Origin: an uncultured Fidelibacterota bacterium
GTDB lineage: Bacteria > Fidelibacterota > Marinisomatia > Marinisomatales > TCS55
Direction of reading: 5' to 3'
Assembly (NCBI GenBank): GCA_913009735.1
Contig: CAJVYU010000015.1
Coordinates: 1 to 42,053, forward strand
DNA length: 42,053 nt
Shown: piece by piece, positions 27,421 to 36,354 of the stretch
Layout of the letters: each line of letters starts with the position of its first letter
Position numbering within the stretch: the stretch's first letter is position 1
Notes under the pieces: generated by a model
Databases searched by the model: none
The model's input: only the letters and a program-made list of their open reading frames with translations
Told to the model about the DNA's origin: nothing
Position numbers and translations under genes: made by a program

Positions 27421-28569
27421 ATGAAACTGCTCAGATTATTTTGTTTAGTAGGTTGTTTGATGGCTGGGTCCATATGGGGGAAACCTCCCATCGTATCCGC
27501 CCGGAAAATTCAATTGCAGAAAACCGGGCATATTGAAATTGTGAAAGTGGGACTATTGATTCCCGAATCCGATAAATGGTTAGCGGCGAAGCACGGTACT
27601 GAGATGGCTATTGCCGAAGAAAATGCAAACGGAGGGTATGGTGGACACAGGTTTGAGTTAATTGTACGTTCAATTGCTGGACTCTGGGGATCGGGTTCAA
27701 AGGAGATTGTGAAATTGGTCTTTGAAGATAGCGTGTGGGCAATTTTAGGCTCGTTAGATGGACGAAGCGCTCACCTTGCGGAGCAAATCGCGACTAAAGG
27801 GCGAATTGTATTGGTTTCATCCTGGGCAACCGATCCGACCCTGACTCAGATCAATATACCGTGGTTTTTTCGGTGTGTGCCGGATGACCGGCAGCAAGCA
27901 AGGGCTTTAATGAAAGAAATCTTCGAAGTGAGGCAACTGAAGCAGGTGGCAACAGTTGCAGGGAAGGTGTATGACGCCCGGATGGCAGCGACCTCCTTTT
28001 CCCAGATAGTAGAGTCGGAAGGTTATCAGGCTCCTCTACCGTTCTCCTATGAAACGGCCAGCAATGATTTTCAAAGTATACTTAACAAAATAGAACAAAC
28101 GCGTGTAGACGCTGTCGTGCTCTTCGGGCCATCGAAACCAACAGCGAAGTTTGTTCAGCAGATGCGGGCTCGTGGGATGAAACAGGATCTCTTCGGTTCC
28201 TTGTCTCTGTTGGCTGACAATGAGTTGCTAAATTTAGCAGGGATGGAATTGGAGCAAGCGGTTTTTATTGCTCCAGGTTTTCGTTATACATCAAAAGGTA
28301 AAAGTTTTCAGAAGGATTTTCAAAATATCTACGGTTATCCGCCAACTGCGGTTGCAGCGTATGCCTATGATGGAATGCACCTTATATTAGAAGCCATTAG
28401 AAAAAGCGGATTTGACAAAGAAAAAATCAGGGATACTCTCGCTAATATTGACTACCCGCAGGGAGTTACCGGCTCAATCCGGTTTGATGCCAATGGCAAT
28501 CGCGTAGGTCCTGTGAATTTGATAGAGATAATCAAGGGGCGCCCGATTATTTATATAAGTCGATTTTGA
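27421..28569 (+). CDS. Second periplasmic ABC-type substrate-binding protein
   Basis: 382 residues. The signal peptide is MKLLRLFCLVGCLMAGSIWG, with cleavage likely after IWG. The type I binding fold is visible from VKVGLLIPESDKWLAAKHGTEMAIAEEN through SSWATDPTLTQINIPWFFRC to AYAYDGMHLILEAIRKSG. It shares motifs in the same order with 24556-25827 (LWG..., ILGSLDG, DPTLT, PDDRQ), so the two are paralogs separated only by the inverted repeat-protein gene. No transporter subunits follow. It sits just upstream of the AsnB-like/radical SAM pair, which could mean that its ligand feeds or controls that pathway. Confidence 0.82.
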   Translation: MKLLRLFCLVGCLMAGSIWGKPPIVSARKIQLQKTGHIEIVKVGLLIPESDKWLAAKHGTEMAIAEENANGGYGGHRFELIVRSIAGLWGSGSKEIVKLVFEDSVWAILGSLDGRSAHLAEQIATKGRIVLVSSWATDPTLTQINIPWFFRCVPDDRQQARALMKEIFEVRQLKQVATVAGKVYDARMAATSFSQIVESEGYQAPLPFSYETASNDFQSILNKIEQTRVDAVVLFGPSKPTAKFVQQMRARGMKQDLFGSLSLLADNELLNLAGMELEQAVFIAPGFRYTSKGKSFQKDFQNIYGYPPTAVAAYAYDGMHLILEAIRKSGFDKEKIRDTLANIDYPQGVTGSIRFDANGNRVGPVNLIEIIKGRPIIYISRF

Positions 28570-28647
28570 CTTTTCTACGTATTTTAAAAGTAAATAATTT
28601 CAGCATTTCGTATCAAACCAATCATAAAATGAAAAGGTAATAACACT

Positions 28648-29976
28648 ATGCAAAACACTCAGCCTATACAGCGCGTTGTGGATTTAACTGATACTTCTAA
28701 AAACGTTATTTATAATATGTCGATTGAAGAAGCCAGGGAATTACTGGCAAGTGGTAATACAAAAAAGGTGCGAACTATTGATGGGCAATTCGCTCTAATC
28801 GCGATGAACGGTAAGACTGTGCGACTGGCTCGCTCCATTGGTAGACCTCTTCGCTATTTTATTGCCAAACGTGAAGATGGCCCCTGCCTTGTAGCGGCAG
28901 ATCGTATCGATTCTATTTTCGATTTCTTAAAGAGCGAAGGGCTGCATGACCAATTCCATCCCAGTTATACACGCATGGCGCCGGCACACTATGTGACCGA
29001 AATAGAACTTGTGGGTTGTCCGGATCCTATTCCTACACACCATCGGTTTTTTACTCCGGATCGGAATACCCTTGATCCGGACGTTGATCATATCGGTTCA
29101 GTCTATATACAGGCGGTGTACCAGGAGATCATCAAATGGCTTCAGGGTAAGGATTCCACGGATCCTCTTGGTGTTTGTTTTTCGGGTGGCATTGACAGTG
29201 GATCCGTATTTTTGTTAGTTTATCACGCACTACTGGAACTTGGACAAAATCCGGCGCGGCTCAAAGCGTTTTCGCTTGCAATTGATGGTGGCGGTGAGGA
29301 TTTAGCACAAGCACGGCATTTTTTAGATGCTCTTGGTCTTTCACTTTTTCTGGAGCCGGTGGACGTTTCTCATGACACAATAAACTGGCAGGAGACCATC
29401 CGCGTTGTGGAAGATTACAAACCACTTGATATTCAGGCTGCGGCTATGAATATGGCTTTGTGCCGGGGTATACGGGAACGCTACCCGGAATGGCGATATT
29501 TGATTGATGGTGATGGCGGCGATGAAAATTTGAAGGATTACCCTATTGAGGAAAATCCCGAACTAACCGTCCGTAGTGTTTTGAATAATATGATGCTTTA
29601 CCAGGAAGGGTGGGGTGTTGATTCAATCAAGCATTCGTTGACTTATTCCGGCGGACTGAGCAGGGCATATACCCGGACATACGCCACGACAAGCTTGTTT
29701 GGTTTCGATGGATTCAGCCCCTACACACTTCCAAATGTAATCGAAGTCGCAGAGGCAATACCGTTTATTGCACTCACAAAGTGGAGCCATGAAAAGTTGT
29801 ATCAACTTAAAGGAGAGATTGTATCAAAAGGTGTGAAAGTGATTACCGGTCTGGATATGCCTGTTTTTCCAAAACGGCGGTTTCAGCATGGTGTAACATC
29901 AAGAGGCATGTTTGCAAATTTGTTCCCAACAGAACAAACTGATTACCGCCGGGCATTCCATGAACTATATGAATGA
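28648..29976 (+). CDS. AsnB-like ATP-dependent amide synthetase with degenerate glutaminase half
   Basis: 442 residues. The C-terminal half is an asparagine-synthetase domain with the PP-loop SGGIDSG at 179-185 and an acidic DGDGGDENLKD block further on, as in AsnB and beta-lactam synthetase. The N-terminal half (about 30-150, GQFALIAMNGKTVRLARSIGRPLRYF) matches the class II glutamine amidotransferase fold. However, the protein begins MQN, so the catalytic Cys2 is missing, and it is shorter than AsnB (about 550). That pattern fits enzymes that adenylate a carboxylate and use an amine other than glutamine-derived ammonia. It overlaps the radical SAM gene by 17 bases, implying linked translation. 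Substrate unknown. Confidence 0.8.
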   Translation: MQNTQPIQRVVDLTDTSKNVIYNMSIEEARELLASGNTKKVRTIDGQFALIAMNGKTVRLARSIGRPLRYFIAKREDGPCLVAADRIDSIFDFLKSEGLHDQFHPSYTRMAPAHYVTEIELVGCPDPIPTHHRFFTPDRNTLDPDVDHIGSVYIQAVYQEIIKWLQGKDSTDPLGVCFSGGIDSGSVFLLVYHALLELGQNPARLKAFSLAIDGGGEDLAQARHFLDALGLSLFLEPVDVSHDTINWQETIRVVEDYKPLDIQAAAMNMALCRGIRERYPEWRYLIDGDGGDENLKDYPIEENPELTVRSVLNNMMLYQEGWGVDSIKHSLTYSGGLSRAYTRTYATTSLFGFDGFSPYTLPNVIEVAEAIPFIALTKWSHEKLYQLKGEIVSKGVKVITGLDMPVFPKRRFQHGVTSRGMFANLFPTEQTDYRRAFHELYE

Positions 29977-30925
29977 GGTTTCATCTTTTCAGATCGATGA
30001 CCATTGGATCATAGCTCAACGCCCCGCAAAAAATCATGTCAATCCCAAACGGCCTTATACCTATTTTTTAGAAAAAGAGAGAACATCAAACGGTCAAGTG
30101 GAAGATGTCGCAACTCTATTCCTGACCAATCGGGAGTGCCCATTCCGTTGCCTGATGTGCGATCTGTGGAAGAATACGACAAATTGCCGTGTGCCTGATG
30201 GAGCTATTCCTACGCAAATTCAGTGGGCATTGGATCAACTCCCGGCAGCACAACATATAAAGCTTTACAACAGCGGTAATTTTTTTGACGGGCAAGCAAT
30301 ACCTACATCTGATATTCCACAAATCGCAGGATTGCTCACAGCCTTCAAGACGGTCACTGTTGAAAATCATCCTCGACTGGTAAATGAGAGCTGCCTGGCT
30401 TTTCAGGACTTATTAGAACCCCGGTTACATGTTGCAATGGGATTGGAAACTGCTCATCCTGCTGTACTCGAAAAACTAAACAAGCAGATGACATTAAAAG
30501 ATTTTGAACACGCTGCACTCTATCTTGTTAAGAATAACATTTCGATAAGAACATTTATTCTTCTTCGACCTCCATTCCTCACTGAGAGCGAAGGAGTGAA
30601 GTGGGCCAAACGATCTATTGATTTTTCTTTTAATGCCGGAGTTGAGTGTTGTGTGATTATTCCCACTCGGGGAGGAAATGGTGCCCTGGAGCATCTCCAG
30701 GAAAAGCAACTTTTTTGTCCACCGAGAATTGAATCATTGATGGAAGTACTTGAATACGGTATCCAATTAAAACATGGGCTCGTATTTGCTGATCTGTGGG
30801 ACATAGACAATTTTTCGCAATGTGATAAATGCTTTGATGAACAGATCAGAAAAATACAACAAATGAATATTACTCAGGAATGTGTACCACCATTAAATTG
30901 TGACTGCAATATCTCCAAAAAATGA
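29960..30925 (+). CDS. Radical SAM enzyme of the TIGR01210/RaSEA-like type
   Basis: About 321 residues from ATG 29960; the frame extends upstream, but that part lies inside the synthetase gene. The [4Fe-4S] cysteines C60, C64 and C67 are seen in ECPFRCLMCDLW. Later blocks (IKLYNSGNFFD, VTVENHPRLVNE, VAMGLETAHPAVLEKLNKQMTLKDF) resemble the TIGR01210 group, which includes the archaeal archaeosine enzyme RaSEA. Additional cysteines near the C-terminus (CDKCF, CVPPLNCDCN) could hold a second cluster or metal. The 17-base overlap with the synthetase suggests that both act on the same substrate. Archaeosine itself is not expected in bacteria, so the product is unknown. Confidence 0.78.
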   Translation: MNYMNEVSSFQIDDHWIIAQRPAKNHVNPKRPYTYFLEKERTSNGQVEDVATLFLTNRECPFRCLMCDLWKNTTNCRVPDGAIPTQIQWALDQLPAAQHIKLYNSGNFFDGQAIPTSDIPQIAGLLTAFKTVTVENHPRLVNESCLAFQDLLEPRLHVAMGLETAHPAVLEKLNKQMTLKDFEHAALYLVKNNISIRTFILLRPPFLTESEGVKWAKRSIDFSFNAGVECCVIIPTRGGNGALEHLQEKQLFCPPRIESLMEVLEYGIQLKHGLVFADLWDIDNFSQCDKCFDEQIRKIQQMNITQECVPPLNCDCNISKK

Positions 30926-30990
30926 ATTGATAAGTATAGGAAGCCGGATATTTTTTTTTGAGCAAGTTAGAATAAATAGATAATATTGAA

Positions 30991-33900
30991 ATGAAACTCA
31001 AATTAAGGTACAATGCACTTGCTATAGCAGGAGTAACATTACTTGTGTTTTTCATTGGTTGTGAAAAAAGGGTGGAGATTAATCCGGAAACCGCAAGGCA
31101 GATGATAACCCACAGAAATCTCGGGCTGGCCTATTTTGAGGAAGGTCAGTTTCAAAATGCTGCCGATGAATTTCACATACTAATTAAAATAGCACCTAAA
31201 GAGCCCTTGGGCTATGCAAATCTTGGTCTGACCTATATGCGGATGACGGGAGAACTGGAACAAGCTGAAAAATGGCTGCAGGAAGCGCTGAAACTTGCTC
31301 CGGATCATCCTGATATCGGCTTTTTATTGGCAAAAGTATACGAATTGACCGGTAGAGAACAACGAGCCATAAGTACACTTGAAAATACGCTCAAGAAACA
31401 TCCTGAACATGTCCGGACGCTGTATCAGCTTGCTCTATACTATACAAATATGCAGGACCTCAAAACACAAGAAAGAGCCATAGAGTACTTAGCCCGGGTG
31501 GTGAATACTCTGCCAGCTAATATAGCTGCCCGTATGCGTCTTGTGGAATTGCTGTTAAGCATTGGTAAACCGGGTGATGCATTGCAGCAGATGGAAACGA
31601 TTCGCCAGGTAATACCGAAACTTCCGGATACTTCTCTGGAGATATTTCGGAAAACCTTAAAATTGATGCGTAACGGGGATGCAGAACAAGCCCGGACTCC
31701 TGCCATCATGTTTCACAATATGATGAAACCGACCTCTTTCTATCAGGCGTCCATGACTGAATTGCGAGGAACAACCGGACCCGTCGCCGGAGCGCCTATT
31801 TACCGTTTCAGTCAGCTCGTATCGTTACCCAAACAGAAGCATACCGGGCTTCCGGATGTTCTTTCTTTTATCGATGTAACGGATGAATGCGGATTGAATG
31901 TTGTTCTACCAGGTAATACACCAAAATTAATCGATAATTATCCACAGGCTATCTTGGCACTTAGTGATTACGATGGCGATGGGGATCAGGATGTTTTTGT
32001 CTCCCAAAGAAATCCAAAGAAAGAGATTAGCCGGCAGTATCTCTTCGCAAACAATAATGGCATCTTTTCTGATATTGCGGATGAGGCCGGAATTTCCCAT
32101 GGAGGCTTGGACCTTTCAGCTGTCTTTGCTGACTACGATAACGACGGATACCTTGATCTATTCGTAACCAACAGTAAAGCGAATAAACTGTATCACAATT
32201 CCGGCGACGGAACATTTCAGGATGTAACAGAATCTGCAGGAATAAAGACAACTTCCAAATCCTGGAAAGCCTTGTTTGCCGATTTAGACCTGGAGGGTGA
32301 TTTGGATCTCTTTCTGGCTACTGGGTCAAAGAACCGTCTGTACAGGAATAATCTGGATGGAACATTTACCGAAATTGCGGAAGAGGCAGGTATTGATGGA
32401 GACGATATTGTCAGCAAGGATATCGGCTTCGGAGACTTCGATGATGACGGTGATATGGATCTTTTTGTGGTGAACCGTGATGGGGTCAACCGCTACTACG
32501 ACAACTTACGTCAGGGTTACTTCCGGGATATTACTGATCAAACCGGTTTGACAAGTGACATCACTTCCGGAGCGGTAGCCGTGGGCGACTATAACAATGA
32601 TGGGTATCTCGATTTGTTCATCACCGACCTTACCGGTGAGCGGCATTCCTTAATGCGTAACCTGGGCGATGGGACATTTGAACGGGATAACCGGTCGGCT
32701 GAAGCTTTCGAAAAAATTGCAGGTTTTACCGGCTTGGATGCCACTTTCTTTGATGCCGACAATGACGGATATCTTGATCTGATTGTGGCGGGTAAATATC
32801 AGGACGAAACGAAAGGACATTCCGGGTTACAGTTATTTTATAACAATGGCGAGGGTAAATATCTCTATGCAAATTCACTTCTTCCCGAGAATATAAGAGG
32901 AGCCAGTCAAGTGGAAGTGGCTGATTATGATAACGATGGCGATCTGGACATTTTTACAGTGGATATCCATGGCGGTGTTCATTTACTGCGGAATGATGGT
33001 GGTAACGTTAACAACTTCATAGTGGTGCGGTTGGCGGGGCTTCGCACCGGCAGCACCAAGAATAACTATTTCGGGATCGGCGCCAAGGTAGAGGTGAAGG
33101 CAGGTGAACTGTACCAGATGCGGGTGATGAGTGATCCTGTTGCACACTTTGGTCTCGGTAATCGGGAAGGGGCTGATGTTGTTCGGGTGGTATGGAGCAA
33201 TGGTGTACCCCAGAATCGGTTCAATCCCGAAAGGAACCAAACCCTCGTGGAGACGCAAATTCTGAAAGGATCATGTCCATGGCTTTTCGCCTGGAATGGA
33301 AGCGAATACGAGTTTACCACTGATGTGCTGTGGGCCAGTGCGCTGGGTATGCCCTTGGGTATCATGGCGGGCGAGCCGCTGTACGCTTTTCCCAATTCTG
33401 CCAGCGAGTATTTCAAAATCCCCGGAGATAAACTCAAACCGAAAGATGGCAAATATTTACTGCAATTCACAACTGAACTATGGGAAACCCCCTACCTCGA
33501 CCAAGTTAAACTGCTGGTTGTTGATCATCCGGACAATGTAGACATTTTCGTTGACGGGACATTCACACCACCACCTTTTCCACCATTCCGTATCTATACC
33601 GTCACCAATAAGCGGCAACCTGTATCCGCCCGGGATGATCGTGGAAATGATGTGTTAAAGAAAATCACACACGTAGATGAAGAATACGTCTCCAATCTGA
33701 CCCCTTCCACATATCAGGGGGTGACAGAGCCACACGATCTTATTCTCGATCTGGGGGATTTATCTGACGCCGACAGCGTGTTTCTTTTCCTGTATGGATG
33801 GCTGTTCCCCACTGACGCCAGCATCAATGTGAATATGGCGCAATCGACCGTTGCTCACTCTATTTTTCCTTATCTACAAGTGATTGATAATGAAGGAAAC

Positions 33901-34581
33901 TGGAAAACAGTAATAGAAAATCTGAGCTTTCCCAAAGGGAAAAACAAGACAATGGTTGTGGATCTGACCGGTAAATTTTTCACCAGTGACACCCGCATCC
34001 GTATTCAAACGAATATGCTGATATATTGGAATTATATTTTCTTTTCCACCAATGTGTCCGGCAGTTCTTTCCGGAAGGTAAGCCTTGAACCCATGGCAGC
34101 CGATCTTCACTACCGGGGATTTTCCGAGCTGACTTGGGAAACACCATATAGTCCCAGTATCCCGGACTATCAGACTGTTTCCACAGATACTAAATGGCGG
34201 GACCTGACTGGTTTTTACACCCGGTACGGTGATGTACTACCCTTATTACAGGAATCAGACAGCAGATATGTAATCATGAATGCCGGTGATGAAGTGACTC
34301 TTGAATTTGACGCTTCTCAAATCAGTGAATTACCTTCAGGATGGAACAGGGACTTTATTTTTTACAATAATGGCTGGCTGAAGGACGGCGACCTAAATAC
34401 CGCCCACGGACAGACGGTGGCACCATTGCCGTTTCATGGTATGACATCTTATCCGTATGGACAGGGTGATGTCTATCCTGATGATGAGGAATATGTAACT
34501 TATCTTCAGACATATAATACCAGAAAAATAACCACCGAGGCATTCAAACGATTCCTCTTCAATTTCCAAAATGTTGAGTGA
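30991..34581 (+). CDS. TPR + FG-GAP/ASPIC lipoprotein with a large extra C-terminal module
   Basis: 1196 residues. The signal ends in FFIGC with lipidated C24. Tetratricopeptide repeats follow (about 35-230, e.g. HRNLGLAYFEEGQFQNAADEF). FG-GAP/VCBS repeats with DYDGDGDQDVFV and DYDNDGYLDLFV loops occupy about 290-690, and an ASPIC/UnbV segment lies near 725-755 (ADVVRVVWSNG). The last 440 residues form a separate beta-rich module starting SCPWLFAWNGSEYEFTTDVLW, with GDLNTAHGQTVAPLPFHGM near the end. I believe this module recurs in similar TPR/CRTAC1 proteins of other phyla, but I know of no assigned function. The gene lies 65 bases after the radical SAM gene on the same strand. Confidence 0.83.
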   Translation: MKLKLRYNALAIAGVTLLVFFIGCEKRVEINPETARQMITHRNLGLAYFEEGQFQNAADEFHILIKIAPKEPLGYANLGLTYMRMTGELEQAEKWLQEALKLAPDHPDIGFLLAKVYELTGREQRAISTLENTLKKHPEHVRTLYQLALYYTNMQDLKTQERAIEYLARVVNTLPANIAARMRLVELLLSIGKPGDALQQMETIRQVIPKLPDTSLEIFRKTLKLMRNGDAEQARTPAIMFHNMMKPTSFYQASMTELRGTTGPVAGAPIYRFSQLVSLPKQKHTGLPDVLSFIDVTDECGLNVVLPGNTPKLIDNYPQAILALSDYDGDGDQDVFVSQRNPKKEISRQYLFANNNGIFSDIADEAGISHGGLDLSAVFADYDNDGYLDLFVTNSKANKLYHNSGDGTFQDVTESAGIKTTSKSWKALFADLDLEGDLDLFLATGSKNRLYRNNLDGTFTEIAEEAGIDGDDIVSKDIGFGDFDDDGDMDLFVVNRDGVNRYYDNLRQGYFRDITDQTGLTSDITSGAVAVGDYNNDGYLDLFITDLTGERHSLMRNLGDGTFERDNRSAEAFEKIAGFTGLDATFFDADNDGYLDLIVAGKYQDETKGHSGLQLFYNNGEGKYLYANSLLPENIRGASQVEVADYDNDGDLDIFTVDIHGGVHLLRNDGGNVNNFIVVRLAGLRTGSTKNNYFGIGAKVEVKAGELYQMRVMSDPVAHFGLGNREGADVVRVVWSNGVPQNRFNPERNQTLVETQILKGSCPWLFAWNGSEYEFTTDVLWASALGMPLGIMAGEPLYAFPNSASEYFKIPGDKLKPKDGKYLLQFTTELWETPYLDQVKLLVVDHPDNVDIFVDGTFTPPPFPPFRIYTVTNKRQPVSARDDRGNDVLKKITHVDEEYVSNLTPSTYQGVTEPHDLILDLGDLSDADSVFLFLYGWLFPTDASINVNMAQSTVAHSIFPYLQVIDNEGNWKTVIENLSFPKGKNKTMVVDLTGKFFTSDTRIRIQTNMLIYWNYIFFSTNVSGSSFRKVSLEPMAADLHYRGFSELTWETPYSPSIPDYQTVSTDTKWRDLTGFYTRYGDVLPLLQESDSRYVIMNAGDEVTLEFDASQISELPSGWNRDFIFYNNGWLKDGDLNTAHGQTVAPLPFHGMTSYPYGQGDVYPDDEEYVTYLQTYNTRKITTEAFKRFLFNFQNVE

Positions 34582-34652
34582 TATTGTAGATGAAATACGC
34601 TCTATATTAAATAGCATGATTATTAATTTTCAACATGGATAAGAAGTATGTT

Positions 34653-36143
34653 ATGAAAAACCATAAACTTGGTTTTCTAATACCATCCCTCTTGATTTCA
34701 TCGCTATTTTGGAGTTGCACAGATCTGTTGGAAGAGCCCTACGATTTGGTAACGCCGGATAACTTCTATCAGACGGAAGCAGAATTAACCGCTGCAGTGG
34801 TTCCGGTCTATAACAGTCTTATTAACGCGCAGTGGGGCGCCCCAATGTTTTTGCAGGAAGTTTCATCCGACGCCCTTGTTCTACCCATCCGGGGTGGAGA
34901 CTGGGACGATGGAGGAACCTGGCGCGTGCTTCAGCTACATACCTGGGATGCCACCAGCCGTTTCGTTGGCGGTGGTTGGTCAAATATCTATAGAGGTGTA
35001 GCGCGGGCTAATTCCACGCTGTATGCTCTCGGAAAGGCTGAACAAACTGATCTGGTTCTGATCTATTCTGCAGAAACAAAAGTACTCAGAGCCTTATTTT
35101 ACTGGTGGCTGATTGACCTTTACGGCAGTGTACCTTTTATTACTGCAGCGGAAACTGATCCGGATAATCCACCTTCTCAATCTACCCGGACAGAAGTGTT
35201 TGATTGGATAGTGGACGAAATTAATGCAGCTTTACCTAATCTTGAGACATCACACGCCACAGGAGGATATGGTCGGATAACCAAAGGCGCAGCCAATACA
35301 TTACTGGCTACCTTATACCTGAATGCCGAGGTCTATACGGGTACAGCAATGTGGAGCGAATGTATCACAGCATGCGACGCCGTTATTAATTCCGGTGAGT
35401 ATAGTCTAATGTCTACTGTTACTGACGTTTTTGCACTGGAAAATGAGGGACCTGCAAACACAGAGTATATTCTTGTTCAAGCCAATTTGCCTTTGGATGG
35501 AGTCACATTTTTCCGCCATATGTCGACCTTGCATTACAATCAGCTCCCATCGAGTCCATGGAATGGATTTTGCGTTCTGACCGGCTTCTATAACAGTTAC
35601 GAAGAAGACGATGACCGGCTGGACCAGATACTGGTTGGGCAGCAGTATGTATTGTTTGGACCGGCTTTAGGTGATTCGGCCTTTGATCGTAATGGTAATC
35701 CGCTGAATTTCACAGTTGATTATCCTCTTCTCGACGCCGCTGAAGCGGATGGACCCCGCATTCTTAAGTGGCCCATTGATCCGAATATGAGCGGTTGGTT
35801 TGCTGGTAATGACTACGCCATTTTCCGTTACTCACATGTGTTGCTTGCAAAAGCGGAAGCATTAGTTAGATCGGGTAGCAGCGGTGATACTGAGGTTAAC
35901 CTGGTACGTGCTCGCGCTGGTCTTGATGCGCTCACGAGTGTTACTGCTGATGATATTTATTGGGAACGTGGTCATGAATTGCTTTGGGAAGGATTCCGTC
36001 GACAGGATCAAATCAGACATGGAACGTTTCTTGATGCGTGGACTTTAAAAGAACCCAGTGACGGTCCGCACAGAAAACTCTTCCCCATACCACAGACTCA
36101 GTTGGATGCAAATCCTAACCTAATACAGAACCCGGGTTATTAG
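34653..36143 (+). CDS. Second SusD/RagB-family lipoprotein (no SusC partner here)
   Basis: I place the start at ATG 34653 because the signal then aligns with that of the first SusD and an AAGAAG site precedes it; ATG 34635 is in frame. The signal ends in FWSC with lipidated C22. The body closely matches the SusD at 4569-6071 throughout (TPDNFYQTEAELTAAVVPVYNSL, WSNIYRGVARANSTLYALG, ERGHELLWEGFRRQDQIRHGTF, QTQLDANPNLIQNPGY). No SusC precedes it; the upstream neighbour is the TPR/FG-GAP lipoprotein. It may share the SusC of the first locus or be the remaining half of a reduced duplicate. The GH13 gene follows and suggests alpha-glucan ligands. Confidence 0.9.
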   Translation: MKNHKLGFLIPSLLISSLFWSCTDLLEEPYDLVTPDNFYQTEAELTAAVVPVYNSLINAQWGAPMFLQEVSSDALVLPIRGGDWDDGGTWRVLQLHTWDATSRFVGGGWSNIYRGVARANSTLYALGKAEQTDLVLIYSAETKVLRALFYWWLIDLYGSVPFITAAETDPDNPPSQSTRTEVFDWIVDEINAALPNLETSHATGGYGRITKGAANTLLATLYLNAEVYTGTAMWSECITACDAVINSGEYSLMSTVTDVFALENEGPANTEYILVQANLPLDGVTFFRHMSTLHYNQLPSSPWNGFCVLTGFYNSYEEDDDRLDQILVGQQYVLFGPALGDSAFDRNGNPLNFTVDYPLLDAAEADGPRILKWPIDPNMSGWFAGNDYAIFRYSHVLLAKAEALVRSGSSGDTEVNLVRARAGLDALTSVTADDIYWERGHELLWEGFRRQDQIRHGTFLDAWTLKEPSDGPHRKLFPIPQTQLDANPNLIQNPGY

Positions 36144-36144
36144 T

Positions 36145-36354
36145 ATGCGGGTTGTAAAGGATTATCATATTAAACGTCATAGACTCATTCAAATAGTTGA
36201 ACAGATCCGATTGGTCCGGACCGCACAGCGTGCCAAATCTGAAAAACTTCCAATTTGTCACGCGTTGCGTGACCAATCCTTGGATCAAATCACTGATATT
36301 CGTTCTGAACTAAGTTTGACTCACTATAGGAGGGTTCTTTTAAAAAATGTATAA
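36145..36354 (+). other. Possible 69-codon ORF between susD and the GH13 gene
   Basis: An open frame starts one base after the SusD stop and overlaps the GH13 start. The product (MRVVKDYHIKRHRLIQIVEQ...) is basic, lacks a signal and matches nothing I recognise, and no ribosome site fits it. It is probably untranslated leader. A real AGGAGGG site for the GH13 gene lies at 36328-36334. Confidence 0.15.

Noticed and set aside
29960-30925. Archaeosine synthesis as the role of the radical SAM enzyme
   Set aside because: The setting is bacterial and there is no archaeal tRNA-guanine transglycosylase or ArcS gene here; only family resemblance is claimed.
36318-36330. GACTCACTATAGG, a 13-base match to the T7 phage promoter upstream of the GH13 gene
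   Set aside because: The upstream half of the T7 promoter (TAATAC) is not conserved, there are no phage genes nearby, and the downstream part is explained by the ribosome site AGGAGGG. Most likely chance.
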